Assembly: GCF_001907295.1 (NCBI RefSeq)
Contig: NZ_MQVR01000001.1
Location: 1-64,000 of the forward strand
Direction: 5' to 3'
Origin: Bowdeniella nasicola
Lineage (GTDB): Bacteria; Actinomycetota; Actinomycetes; Actinomycetales; Actinomycetaceae
DNA: 64,000 nt
Position numbers and translations under genes: made by a program. Under the pieces are notes generated by a model. That model ran no database searches. It saw only the letters and a list, made by a program, of their open reading frames with translations, and was not told where the DNA came from. How positions within the stretch are numbered: position 1 is the first letter of the stretch; each line of letters opens with the position of its first letter. Below are positions 47,394 to 54,290 of the stretch, piece by piece.

Positions 47394-47431
47394 ACCCTAG
47401 AAAGGTCACGAATGGTCACGGCTGTGTGACC
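47394..47431 (-). promoter_or_regulatory. importer promoter with tandem regulator sites
   Basis: On the minus strand TAGGGT (47399-47394) is a possible -10. The expected -35 position (about 47417-47422) is covered by direct repeats, GGTCACG at 47404 and 47414 on the plus strand, period 10 bp, with a half-inverted GTGTGACC at 47424. OmpR-type regulators bind such tandem repeats next to or over -35. The repeats overlap the 3' end of the regulator gene itself. Confidence 0.5.
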
Positions 47432-48101
47432 GAAGGAGGTAGCCCGCTCCGCGCTGGTTCACGACGAGGCTTGCCGCATCGCCGAGTTCCTGACGCAGCC
47501 GGTACATAGCAGTCTTGACCATCTCCTTGCCGCCGTGGCGTGCGGAGGTTTGCCAGACCTCATTGAGCAGGTCGTTGATGGCGACGGCTTCGCCCGGGGT
47601 GCGGGCAAGGGCGCGCAAGAGCGCGTGTGAGGTCGCGGTGAGGCGGATCTGGCGATCTCGGTATTGCGCGCGGGGAGAGTCGACCTCGATGCTGAGATCC
47701 CCGACGACGATGTCGGGACGCCTGGTCGCTCGGGACCGGGCGAGCAGGACTCGCACCCGCAGAGCGAGCTCTCGCGGGGAAAAGGGTTTTGCGAGGTAGT
47801 CATCGGCCCCGGCCTCGAGCCCGCGGATGCGTTCTGTCTCCGAGCCGAGCGCGGAGAGGAAGATGATGGGCACGTCGCTCACGGCGCGGATGCGTTCGCA
47901 CAGTTGGATCCCGGTGATGTCGGGGAGCATCACGTCGAGGACGATGGCATCGATCTGGTGGTTTCTGAGGGCGTGCCAGCCGGCTTCGCCCGTCGGGGCG
48001 AGGAGCGGAGCGAAATCATGTTTGGCGAGGACGAACTCGATGATGTCTGCCATCTGGGGTTCGTCTTCGACCACGAGAATCCGGCCAGTGTCCTCACTCA
48101 T
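47406..48101 (-). CDS. OmpR/PhoB family response regulator
   Basis: A 231-residue regulator. The receiver has acidic residues in VVEDEPQ, phospho-acceptor Asp in IVLDVMLPDITG, a switch Ser (FLSALGSE) and Lys in YLAKPFSPRELALRV. A winged-helix DNA-binding domain follows, with IRLTATSHALLRALARTPGEAV and the recognition region GGKEMVKTAMYRLRQEL. It overlaps the kinase gene by 8 nt and directly precedes the importer operon, so it probably controls that promoter. Confidence 0.92.
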   Translation of the reverse strand: MSEDTGRILVVEDEPQMADIIEFVLAKHDFAPLLAPTGEAGWHALRNHQIDAIVLDVMLPDITGIQLCERIRAVSDVPIIFLSALGSETERIRGLEAGADDYLAKPFSPRELALRVRVLLARSRATRRPDIVVGDLSIEVDSPRAQYRDRQIRLTATSHALLRALARTPGEAVAINDLLNEVWQTSARHGGKEMVKTAMYRLRQELGDAASLVVNQRGAGYLLRSHSRDHS

Positions 48102-48930
48102 GGCTGGCGTCTAACGTCGTCGGGATCGTGAAGTACATGGTCGTGCCACTCCTCGCGGTGGTATCTACGAGGATAGTTCCGCCGTGCAGTTCCACAATCG
48201 CTTTGGTGATCGTGAGGCCGAGGCCGGTGCCCTTCTCGGAGGTGGTGTGGAAGGGCTGGAACATGGCCTCGCGAATTTCGGAGTCGACGCCGCGGCCCTC
48301 GTTTGATACGGCGAGGACCGCTTGGCCTTCGCCCTCGGTCACGTGGAAATTGATCGGTGTGCCTTCGCGAGCGTGCCGGATTGCGTTGTTTGCGAGGTTC
48401 CACAGAGCCTCACGCAACAGCCGGGTGTCGGCGAGGACCGGGATCGGCCGGCCGCGGTTATCGAGTTGGAGGGGAGCGTCGTGCAACGCCCGAAGTTCGC
48501 GGACCGTGTCGCGCACAAGTGCGCGCAAGTCGAGTTTTTCCAGATGCAGATCGAACAGCGTGGCTTCGAGCCGGGCGTAACTCAGCAGGTCTTCGGTGAG
48601 CGAGATGACGTGTGAGGTGTTGTCCATGATCGTGGTCATGAAGCGTTCCTGCTCAGCGGTGAGCGGTCCGGCGGAGCCATCTTCGAGCAGTTCCCCGGCG
48701 CCGCGGATGAGGGCGAGTGGGGTGCGCACCTCGTGGGACAACATCGCGATGCGCTGGGCACGATCCTTGGCGAGTCCCCGCAGTCGTTCCGCTTCGGCCC
48801 GCGTGGCCTGGTGAGCGCGGGCAGCTGAGCGGATTCGTACGAACCCTGCGATGGCCGCCGCGCACGCCAGGAGGAACGCGATCACGAGGGCGAGGATCGC
48901 GGCGGGTGGCCAGGACGCAAAGAGACTCAT
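48094..48930 (-). CDS. sensor histidine kinase with one membrane helix and no sensor domain
   Basis: A 278-residue kinase. The N-terminus is a single hydrophobic helix (AAILALVIAFLLACAAAIAGF) with essentially no extracellular loop. A HisKA domain follows, with the His in MLSHEVRTPLALIRGAG, then HATPase blocks (LREALWNLANNAIRHA, VSNEGRGVD, KGTGLGLTITKAIVELHGG). Lacking a sensor domain, it may read signals within the membrane or through a partner such as the importer (inference). The ATG at 48930 overlaps the GDPD stop by 4 nt and was chosen over a longer frame. Confidence 0.88.
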   Translation of the reverse strand: MSLFASWPPAAILALVIAFLLACAAAIAGFVRIRSAARAHQATRAEAERLRGLAKDRAQRIAMLSHEVRTPLALIRGAGELLEDGSAGPLTAEQERFMTTIMDNTSHVISLTEDLLSYARLEATLFDLHLEKLDLRALVRDTVRELRALHDAPLQLDNRGRPIPVLADTRLLREALWNLANNAIRHAREGTPINFHVTEGEGQAVLAVSNEGRGVDSEIREAMFQPFHTTSEKGTGLGLTITKAIVELHGGTILVDTTARSGTTMYFTIPTTLDASHE

Positions 48931-49601
48931 GACAACAGATCGAGCGCGAGCTTCACTTCGTCGGTCATCACCGCGTCGACGCCGAGCGCCGCCATCGCGC
49001 GTAAATCTTTTTCCCGGTTCGGCGTCCAGCACGAGACGCCCAGCCCGAACTCCTGTGCGGATCGGACCAGGCCGAGGGATACGCCGTGGTATTCGGGGTT
49101 GATCGCGCTCGGGCGTAGCTGCGCGAGGATGCGGATGTCGGGAGTGACGAGGCCTTCGTCGTTCAAGTAGACCTCCGTCCTCGTGCTGTGGCGACGTACC
49201 TCGAGCAGGCCGGGCAGTTCGCCGCAGAACGCGACCTTGCCCTCGAGACCTTCGTGGATGAGCAGCGCGAGGGCGGCGAGCGCTACCTCGGGCGTCTTTT
49301 GGTCGAGGATGACCGGGATGTCATAGGTGCGCGAGAGCTCGAGGACTTCGTTCAGCGTCGGGATCCGGTCATCGCCCTGTCCGAGCGCAGCCAAGGACTC
49401 CGCGCTGTGCGCGGACACCGGGCGCGGATCGCCCCACAGGCGAGCCGTCGTCGCGTCGTGGATGACCACGACCGAGCCGTCGCCTGCCAGCTGCAAATCG
49501 ACTTCGACGCCGGCCACGCCAAGCTTCATGGCGGCCTCGATCGCGGGCAGGGTGTTCTCCAGGTGGTGGGCGTGATAGCCACGGTGCGCAATGATTCGCA
49601 T
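48927..49601 (-). CDS. glycerophosphodiester phosphodiesterase (UgpQ/GDPD type)
   Basis: A 224-residue cytosolic enzyme of the GDPD TIM-barrel family, hydrolysing glycerophosphodiesters to glycerol 3-phosphate and an alcohol. The signature is complete: IIAHRGYHAHHLENTLPAIEAAM with the catalytic His, VEVDLQLAGDGSVVVIHD with Glu, Asp and the second His, and the late VSCWTPNREKDLRAMAALGVDAVMTD. The start at 49601 begins this signature; the longer frame runs into the dapA promoter. The 4-nt overlap with the kinase gene suggests one transcript and a linked role. Confidence 0.9.
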   Translation of the reverse strand: MRIIAHRGYHAHHLENTLPAIEAAMKLGVAGVEVDLQLAGDGSVVVIHDATTARLWGDPRPVSAHSAESLAALGQGDDRIPTLNEVLELSRTYDIPVILDQKTPEVALAALALLIHEGLEGKVAFCGELPGLLEVRRHSTRTEVYLNDEGLVTPDIRILAQLRPSAINPEYHGVSLGLVRSAQEFGLGVSCWTPNREKDLRAMAALGVDAVMTDEVKLALDLLS

Positions 49602-49655
49602 AGCGCTATCGTCCCAGTCTTTGGGCGAAATCTTGGCTAGCTTGGCCCGTGGGTC

Positions 49656-49661
49656 TACCCT
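49656..49661 (+). promoter_or_regulatory. leaderless -10 box of dapA
   Basis: TACCCT ends 6 nt before the ATG at 49668. Confidence 0.45.
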
Positions 49662-49667
49662 TCGAAC

Positions 49668-50567
49668 ATGAATAGGCAACGTGCTCGCGAGGTTTTCGGT
49701 TCCGTCATTCCTGCGATGGTTACGCCCTTTAAGGCCGACGGCTCGCTCGATCTAGATGCGGCGCAAACGCTCGCCGACCATCTCGTTGCCAAGGGCTGCG
49801 ACGGCATCTTGCTGTCGGGTACGACGGGGGAGTCGCCGACGACGCACACCCCGGAGAAGAACGATCTCATCCGCGTCGTGAAGGACGCCGTCGGGGATCG
49901 CGCCAAGATCATGGCCGGCGCGGGCTCGAACGATACCAAGCATGCGGCGCGCATCGGTGCGCAGGCCGTCGAGGCGGGCGCGGACTCGCTGCTCATCGTC
50001 TCGCCGTATTACAACAAGCCGAGCCAGGCGGGGATTGCGGCGCATATCGTCGAGATCGCCAAGGCCGGCGACGTGCCCGTCATGGTCTATGACATCCCCG
50101 GGCGCACGGGAGTGAAAATCGGCCCCGAGGCGAACGAGATCATCGTCGCGGATCCGCGCATCATTGCGGTCAAGGACGCCACCGGTGACGTCGTCGGCGG
50201 TATCGCGCGCGGCCGGGAGCACGATCTCGCGATCTACTCCGGCGATGACGCGCTGAACTTCTCCTTCGGCGCGCTCGGTGGTGCGGGATTCGTCTCCGTC
50301 GTCGCGCATGCGGCGCCCGACCGCTACCGCGCCATGGCGGATGCGCTCGAGGCAGACGATGTGAAGAAGGCGGCCCAGCTGCACCACGAACTGCTGCCGC
50401 TCGTCGACGCCGTTATGGGCGAGGGGCTCGGTGCCGTCATGGCCAAGACCGCGGTCGCGCTGCAGGGCATCATTCCGTCGGCGACGTTCCGGCTCCCGCT
50501 GCTGCCGGCGACCGATGAGCAGGTCGCGAAGCTGCGTAGCGCCATGGAGACGCTGAACTATCTCTAA
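49668..50567 (+). CDS. dapA: 4-hydroxy-tetrahydrodipicolinate synthase
   Basis: A 299-residue TIM-barrel aldolase that condenses pyruvate with aspartate semialdehyde, first step of the DAP/lysine branch. It shows SVIPAMVTPFKADGSLD, the LLSGTTGESPT loop, YYNKPSQAGI, VYDIPGRTGV with the catalytic-relay Tyr, and the Schiff-base Lys in IIAVKDATGD. It works before DapB (40.4 kb). It has a leaderless-type promoter and is divergent from the GDPD gene. Confidence 0.95.
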   Translation: MNRQRAREVFGSVIPAMVTPFKADGSLDLDAAQTLADHLVAKGCDGILLSGTTGESPTTHTPEKNDLIRVVKDAVGDRAKIMAGAGSNDTKHAARIGAQAVEAGADSLLIVSPYYNKPSQAGIAAHIVEIAKAGDVPVMVYDIPGRTGVKIGPEANEIIVADPRIIAVKDATGDVVGGIARGREHDLAIYSGDDALNFSFGALGGAGFVSVVAHAAPDRYRAMADALEADDVKKAAQLHHELLPLVDAVMGEGLGAVMAKTAVALQGIIPSATFRLPLLPATDEQVAKLRSAMETLNYL

Positions 50568-50622
50568 CACGAGCTGGTCACGCGGTTAGCTGTTCGGTTG
50601 TGTGAGTTTATAGCGAGATTAT

Positions 50623-50641
50623 GAATGCTAAAAAGGCATTC
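50623..50641 (+). other. small hairpin after dapA
   Basis: GAATGC/GCATTC (50623-50628 with 50636-50641) has an A-rich loop in a relatively AT-rich 179-nt gap. It may be a weak dapA terminator upstream of the stronger one at 50693. Confidence 0.35.
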
Positions 50642-50692
50642 TGGTATGTCGCTCACACGGATCGTTGTTCGATTCTTATCGGTAATAGCAAT

Positions 50693-50726
50693 CTGGCGGG
50701 AACAGTGTGATATCTGTTCCCGCCAG
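50693..50726. terminator. bidirectional terminator between dapA and the thioester-domain gene
   Basis: CTGGCGGGAACAG and CTGTTCCCGCCAG form a perfect 13-bp stem with an 8-nt loop, located between convergent genes. Confidence 0.85.
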
Positions 50727-50746
50727 AATGGGTATTACGTGCGCTA

Positions 50747-51310
50747 TTAGCTCATCTTGCGAAAGCGTTGGCCGGCGGGGATGCGTGCCGCGAAGTCCGT
50801 GACGACCAGGTCGTCGGTGAAGTGCCAGATCGCGGCCTGGGTGGCGGTGATGGCCTCGCGCTCGGTCAGCCCGGCGAGGTCGGGGGCGGCCTTCGCGACG
50901 TGGGCGACCGGGACCTGCGGGTAGCTGTTGTTGATGATCCAGTGGACCTTCTCGCGCACGTCCTTGCTCGTCTTGAACTTGTTATCGCCCGGGAAGGTGT
51001 GCCATGCGTCGGCGGCGCCGTCGGCGTCCATCGCCGCGTCGATGGTGTACTCGATGCAGTAGGATCACACGTCGATCGTGCCATCGACGTTCGTGTCGAC
51101 GGGGAAGAGGACGGTCTGCGAAACATTAGACGTGCTACCGGGAACAAAACCTCGAATCGCGGCGCCCACCTGGCGCTGCTCTACTGACCCGATCCGCACC
51201 TGTGACGCGTGATCGGTATCGGCATAAGCGCCGGTCGTCATCGTATAGACCAGGGCAAGAGGCGCTGCGGCAGCGAGTAATCGGCGAGCCGCCGATCGGA
51301 ATGAAATCAT
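50747..51310 (-). pseudogene. thioester-domain surface protein, interrupted by in-frame TGA
   Basis: The start at 51310 gives a signal peptide (RRLLAAAAPLALVYTMTTGAYA). Codons 31-81 continue as a mature domain, codon 82 is TGA (51067-51065), and the same frame then runs on to 50747. After the TGA comes SYCIEYT with Cys85, and later ITATQAAIWHFTD with Gln158: the Cys and TQxA Gln that form the internal thioester in Gram-positive adhesin TED domains. No stalk or LPXTG follows, so the protein is also short at the C-terminus. A nonsense mutation in a decaying adhesin is the likeliest reading. Confidence 0.75.
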
Positions 51311-51583
51311 GGAATAGACCTTCGGCGATTGAAGAATTGGCTTCGAAAGATTACGAAGAGCGTGCACTGATCGCCAAATTCGTCGTGCGTGGGTAATGTT
51401 ATAATTCTTGCGTGAGGCAATGTTGCCAAGTTTCGGTCGAGTTTACGGGCTTTACTGGTCGCAATTTATCGCCCGAATAGCGGTGTCGATTAATGACGGG
51501 TGCCCGTGAGCCAGGCCGCGGCCGAGTCGGTGGTGTAGGCGTGGTCGTGGGGGCGCATCATCGCCGCCGGCCATCAAACCTCG
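51311..51583. other. divergent intergenic region with inverted repeat
   Basis: No gene is seen. It contains an AT-rich block with a minus-strand TATAAC that could be the -10 of the thioester-domain gene, and the inverted repeat GGCAA-TG-TTGCC (51416-51427) close upstream of it, a possible operator. Confidence 0.35.
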
Positions 51584-51589
51584 TAGACT
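51584..51589 (+). promoter_or_regulatory. leaderless -10 box of rnj
   Basis: TAGACT ends 6 nt before the GTG at 51596, which is followed directly by the ATG at 51599; no ribosome site. Confidence 0.5.
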
Positions 51590-51598
51590 TGGCACGTG

Positions 51599-53281
51599 AT
51601 GGAACCCTTTACTGAGCTTTCTGCCCCTCCCGCCCTCCAAGACGACACCCTGCGGATCGTCCCGCTCGGCGGACTCGGCGAAGTCGGCCGCAACATGACC
51701 GTCTTCGAGATCGATGGCCGACTGCTCATCGTGGACTGCGGTGTCCTCTTCCCCGAGGACGACCAGCCGGGCGTCGACCTCATCCTGCCGGATTTTTCCT
51801 ATATCGAAGACCGACTCGACGACGTCATCGCGATCGTGCTCACCCACGGCCACGAGGACCACATCGGCGCGGTCCCGTACCTGCTGAAGCTCAAGCCGGA
51901 CATCCCGCTCGTCGGGTCGTCCTTCACGCTCGCGCTCACCGAGGCGAAGCTCCAGGAGCACCGAATCACGCCGCTCACGCTGACGGTCACCGAGGGTGAT
52001 ATCGAAGAGTTCGGCCCGTTCGAATGCGAGTTCGTCGCGGTCAATCACTCGATCCCGGACTCGCTCGCGCTGTTCATCCGCACCAAGCCGGGCAACGTGC
52101 TGCATACGGGCGACTTCAAGATGGACCAGCTGCCGCTCGATAACCGCCTCACCGACCTGCGCTCGTTCGCCCGCTTTGGCGATGAGGGCGTCGACCTGTT
52201 CATGGTCGACTCCACGAACGCGGAAGTGCCCGGCTTTACGACGCATGAACGCGAGATCGGCCCGGTCATCGACTCGGTGTTCGCCGATGCGCCCGGCAAG
52301 ATCGTCGTCGCGTCCTTCGCCTCGCACGTCCACCGCATCCAGCAGGTGCTCAACGCCGCCGCGCATCACGGCCGCAAGGTTGCCTTCGTCGGACGCTCCA
52401 TGGTGCGCAATATGGGGATCGCGGAAAAGATGGGCTTCCTCGAAGTGCCCGCCGGCGTCGTCGTCGACGTGAAGAAGCTGCAGGATCTACCCGACGATAA
52501 GACGGTCCTCGTCGCGACGGGCTCGCAGGGCGAGCCGATGGCCGCCCTCGCGCGCATGGCGAACCACAGCCACCAGATCTCCGTCGGCGTGGGTGATACG
52601 ATCCTGTTCGCCTCGTCGATGATTCCGGGCAACGAAACCTCGATCTCGCGCGTGATCAACGGACTGACGCGCCTCGGCGCGAAGGTCATCCACCAGGGGA
52701 TCGCGCGCGTGCACGTCTCGGGCCACGCGCCCGCGGGCGAGTTGCTCTACTGCTACAACATCGTCGGCCCCGAAAATGCTATGCCCATCCACGGCGAGGT
52801 CCGCCACCTCGTCGCGAACGCGAACCTCGCGATCTCGACCGGCGTGCCGCGCGAGAACGTCATGCTGGGCGAGTCGGGCGTCGTCGTCGATGTGAAGGAC
52901 GGCAAAGCCGAGGTCGTCGGCCAGGTGCCGTGTGGCCTCGTCTTCGTCGACGGGTCCTCCATCGGCGAGATCACGGAATCCGAGCTGAAGGACCGCATGA
53001 TCCTCGCGCAGGAGGGCTTCGTCTCCGCGTTCGCCGTGATCGAGGCGAAGACGCGCGAGATCGTCGCCGGTCCGACCGTGTCCGCCAAGGGCGTGGCCGA
53101 AGGTGATGACGTGTTCACCGCGCTCGAACCGAAGGTCGCCGAGGCGCTCGAGAAGGTCCTCGCCGATGGCGTGACCGACGAGCACCAGCTCAGCCAGGCG
53201 ATGCGGCGCGTGCTCGGACAGTTCGCGTCCAAGCGGCTGCATCGCCGCCCCATGATCATTCCCTCCGTCGTCGTGAAGTAG
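51599..53281 (+). CDS. rnj: ribonuclease J
   Basis: A 560-residue metallo-beta-lactamase/beta-CASP nuclease with 5'-3' exo- and endonuclease activity in RNA decay and rRNA maturation. The zinc motif is LTHGHEDH (His83, His85, Asp87, His88). NHSIPDS, HTGDFK, the beta-CASP block FASHVHRIQQVL, ATGSQGEP and HVSGHAP follow, as does a C-terminal domain. The ATG at 51599 directly follows a GTG at 51596, and either could be used on a leaderless transcript. Confidence 0.95.
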   Translation: MEPFTELSAPPALQDDTLRIVPLGGLGEVGRNMTVFEIDGRLLIVDCGVLFPEDDQPGVDLILPDFSYIEDRLDDVIAIVLTHGHEDHIGAVPYLLKLKPDIPLVGSSFTLALTEAKLQEHRITPLTLTVTEGDIEEFGPFECEFVAVNHSIPDSLALFIRTKPGNVLHTGDFKMDQLPLDNRLTDLRSFARFGDEGVDLFMVDSTNAEVPGFTTHEREIGPVIDSVFADAPGKIVVASFASHVHRIQQVLNAAAHHGRKVAFVGRSMVRNMGIAEKMGFLEVPAGVVVDVKKLQDLPDDKTVLVATGSQGEPMAALARMANHSHQISVGVGDTILFASSMIPGNETSISRVINGLTRLGAKVIHQGIARVHVSGHAPAGELLYCYNIVGPENAMPIHGEVRHLVANANLAISTGVPRENVMLGESGVVVDVKDGKAEVVGQVPCGLVFVDGSSIGEITESELKDRMILAQEGFVSAFAVIEAKTREIVAGPTVSAKGVAEGDDVFTALEPKVAEALEKVLADGVTDEHQLSQAMRRVLGQFASKRLHRRPMIIPSVVVK

Positions 53282-53287
53282 CTAGCC

Positions 53288-54214
53288 ATGCCGCGTTTTA
53301 TCTCCACCGGGTCGTGCGTCCTCGACCTGCCCATGAACCTGCCGCATTTCCCGACGCGCGGCGGCGACGTCATTGCCAAGAGCGCAGGTGCGGTCGTCGG
53401 CGGCGGGTTTAACGTCGTCTCCGCGGTCGCGCGCCAGGGCATCGAGACGCTGCTCGCGTCCCCGCTCGGGACGGGCGCGAACTCTGCGCAGGTGCGCCTC
53501 GCGCTTGAGGCCGAGGGCATCGAGCATGTGGGGGAGACGCTCGTCGGCGATACCGGGCTGTGCCTGACGCTGCGCGAACCCGACGGCGAGCGCACGTTTA
53601 TCACGACGCTCGGTGTCGAGGCCGAGCCGAGCCACGACGAATTCGACAACCTCGAGGTGCGCGACGGCGACGTCTTGTACGTCTCCGGCTATGACCTCGC
53701 CTATCCGACGAGCGCGCCCGTCGTCTCGCGGTTCGCGGCGAACCTGCCCGACGGCGTCAAGCTCATCGTCGACACGGGACCGATCGTCAACGAGATCGCG
53801 CCCGAACACCTCAATTCGGTCCTCGCGCGCTGCGACCTCATCTCGCTGAACCGGCGCGAGGCGGGCCTCATCGTCGAGATGACGGGCGTCTCGGAACGCT
53901 TCGCCGCGATCCGCACCCTCGTACGTCCCGAATGCCACGCGCTCGTGCGCGCCGGGTCGGAAGGCTGCTGGGTCCAGGCCCGCGCCGGGGCCGTCCCCGA
54001 GCGGGTCTGCGCCTATAACTTCACCGTCGTCGACACGACGGGATCCGGCGATGCCCACTGCGGTGTCGTCGCCGCCTCGCTCATGGAGGGCCTCGATCTC
54101 ATCACCGCGATCCAGCGCGCGAACGTCGCCGCCGGAATGTCGGTCGAGCAGGTCGGCCCGGCCCGCTGCCCCGACCGGCAGGCGATCGATGAGTACCTCG
54201 CCACCCAATCCTGA
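53288..54214 (+). CDS. PfkB/ribokinase family sugar kinase
   Basis: A 308-residue ribokinase-fold enzyme. It has the N-terminal substrate region (GGFNVVSAVARQGIETLLAS), a hinge typical of family members, the N-R-R-E-A motif (SLNRREAGLI) and the C-terminal anion-hole block VDTTGSGDAHCG with the catalytic Asp. The usual GAGD is GSGD here. The sugar substrate cannot be read from the sequence. It lies 6 nt after rnj and probably shares its transcript, a linkage with no obvious functional reason. Confidence 0.85.
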   Translation: MPRFISTGSCVLDLPMNLPHFPTRGGDVIAKSAGAVVGGGFNVVSAVARQGIETLLASPLGTGANSAQVRLALEAEGIEHVGETLVGDTGLCLTLREPDGERTFITTLGVEAEPSHDEFDNLEVRDGDVLYVSGYDLAYPTSAPVVSRFAANLPDGVKLIVDTGPIVNEIAPEHLNSVLARCDLISLNRREAGLIVEMTGVSERFAAIRTLVRPECHALVRAGSEGCWVQARAGAVPERVCAYNFTVVDTTGSGDAHCGVVAASLMEGLDLITAIQRANVAAGMSVEQVGPARCPDRQAIDEYLATQS

Positions 54215-54275
54215 GGCATATCGAACACCCGCCCCGCCCCGGGGTGGCGCGCCGCGCCCACGACACACTTCACGG

Positions 54276-54281
54276 TAACGT
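54276..54281 (+). promoter_or_regulatory. possible -10 box of ftsK
   Basis: TAACGT ends 9 nt before the ATG at 54291, giving at most a 2-3 nt leader; no ribosome site. Confidence 0.4.
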
Positions 54282-54290
54282 CTGAATATC

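Noticed and set aside
51060-51070. TGA as a selenocysteine codon in the thioester-domain gene
   Set aside because: I saw no stem-loop of SECIS type right after the codon, the family does not use selenocysteine, and the true thioester Cys is present three codons later.
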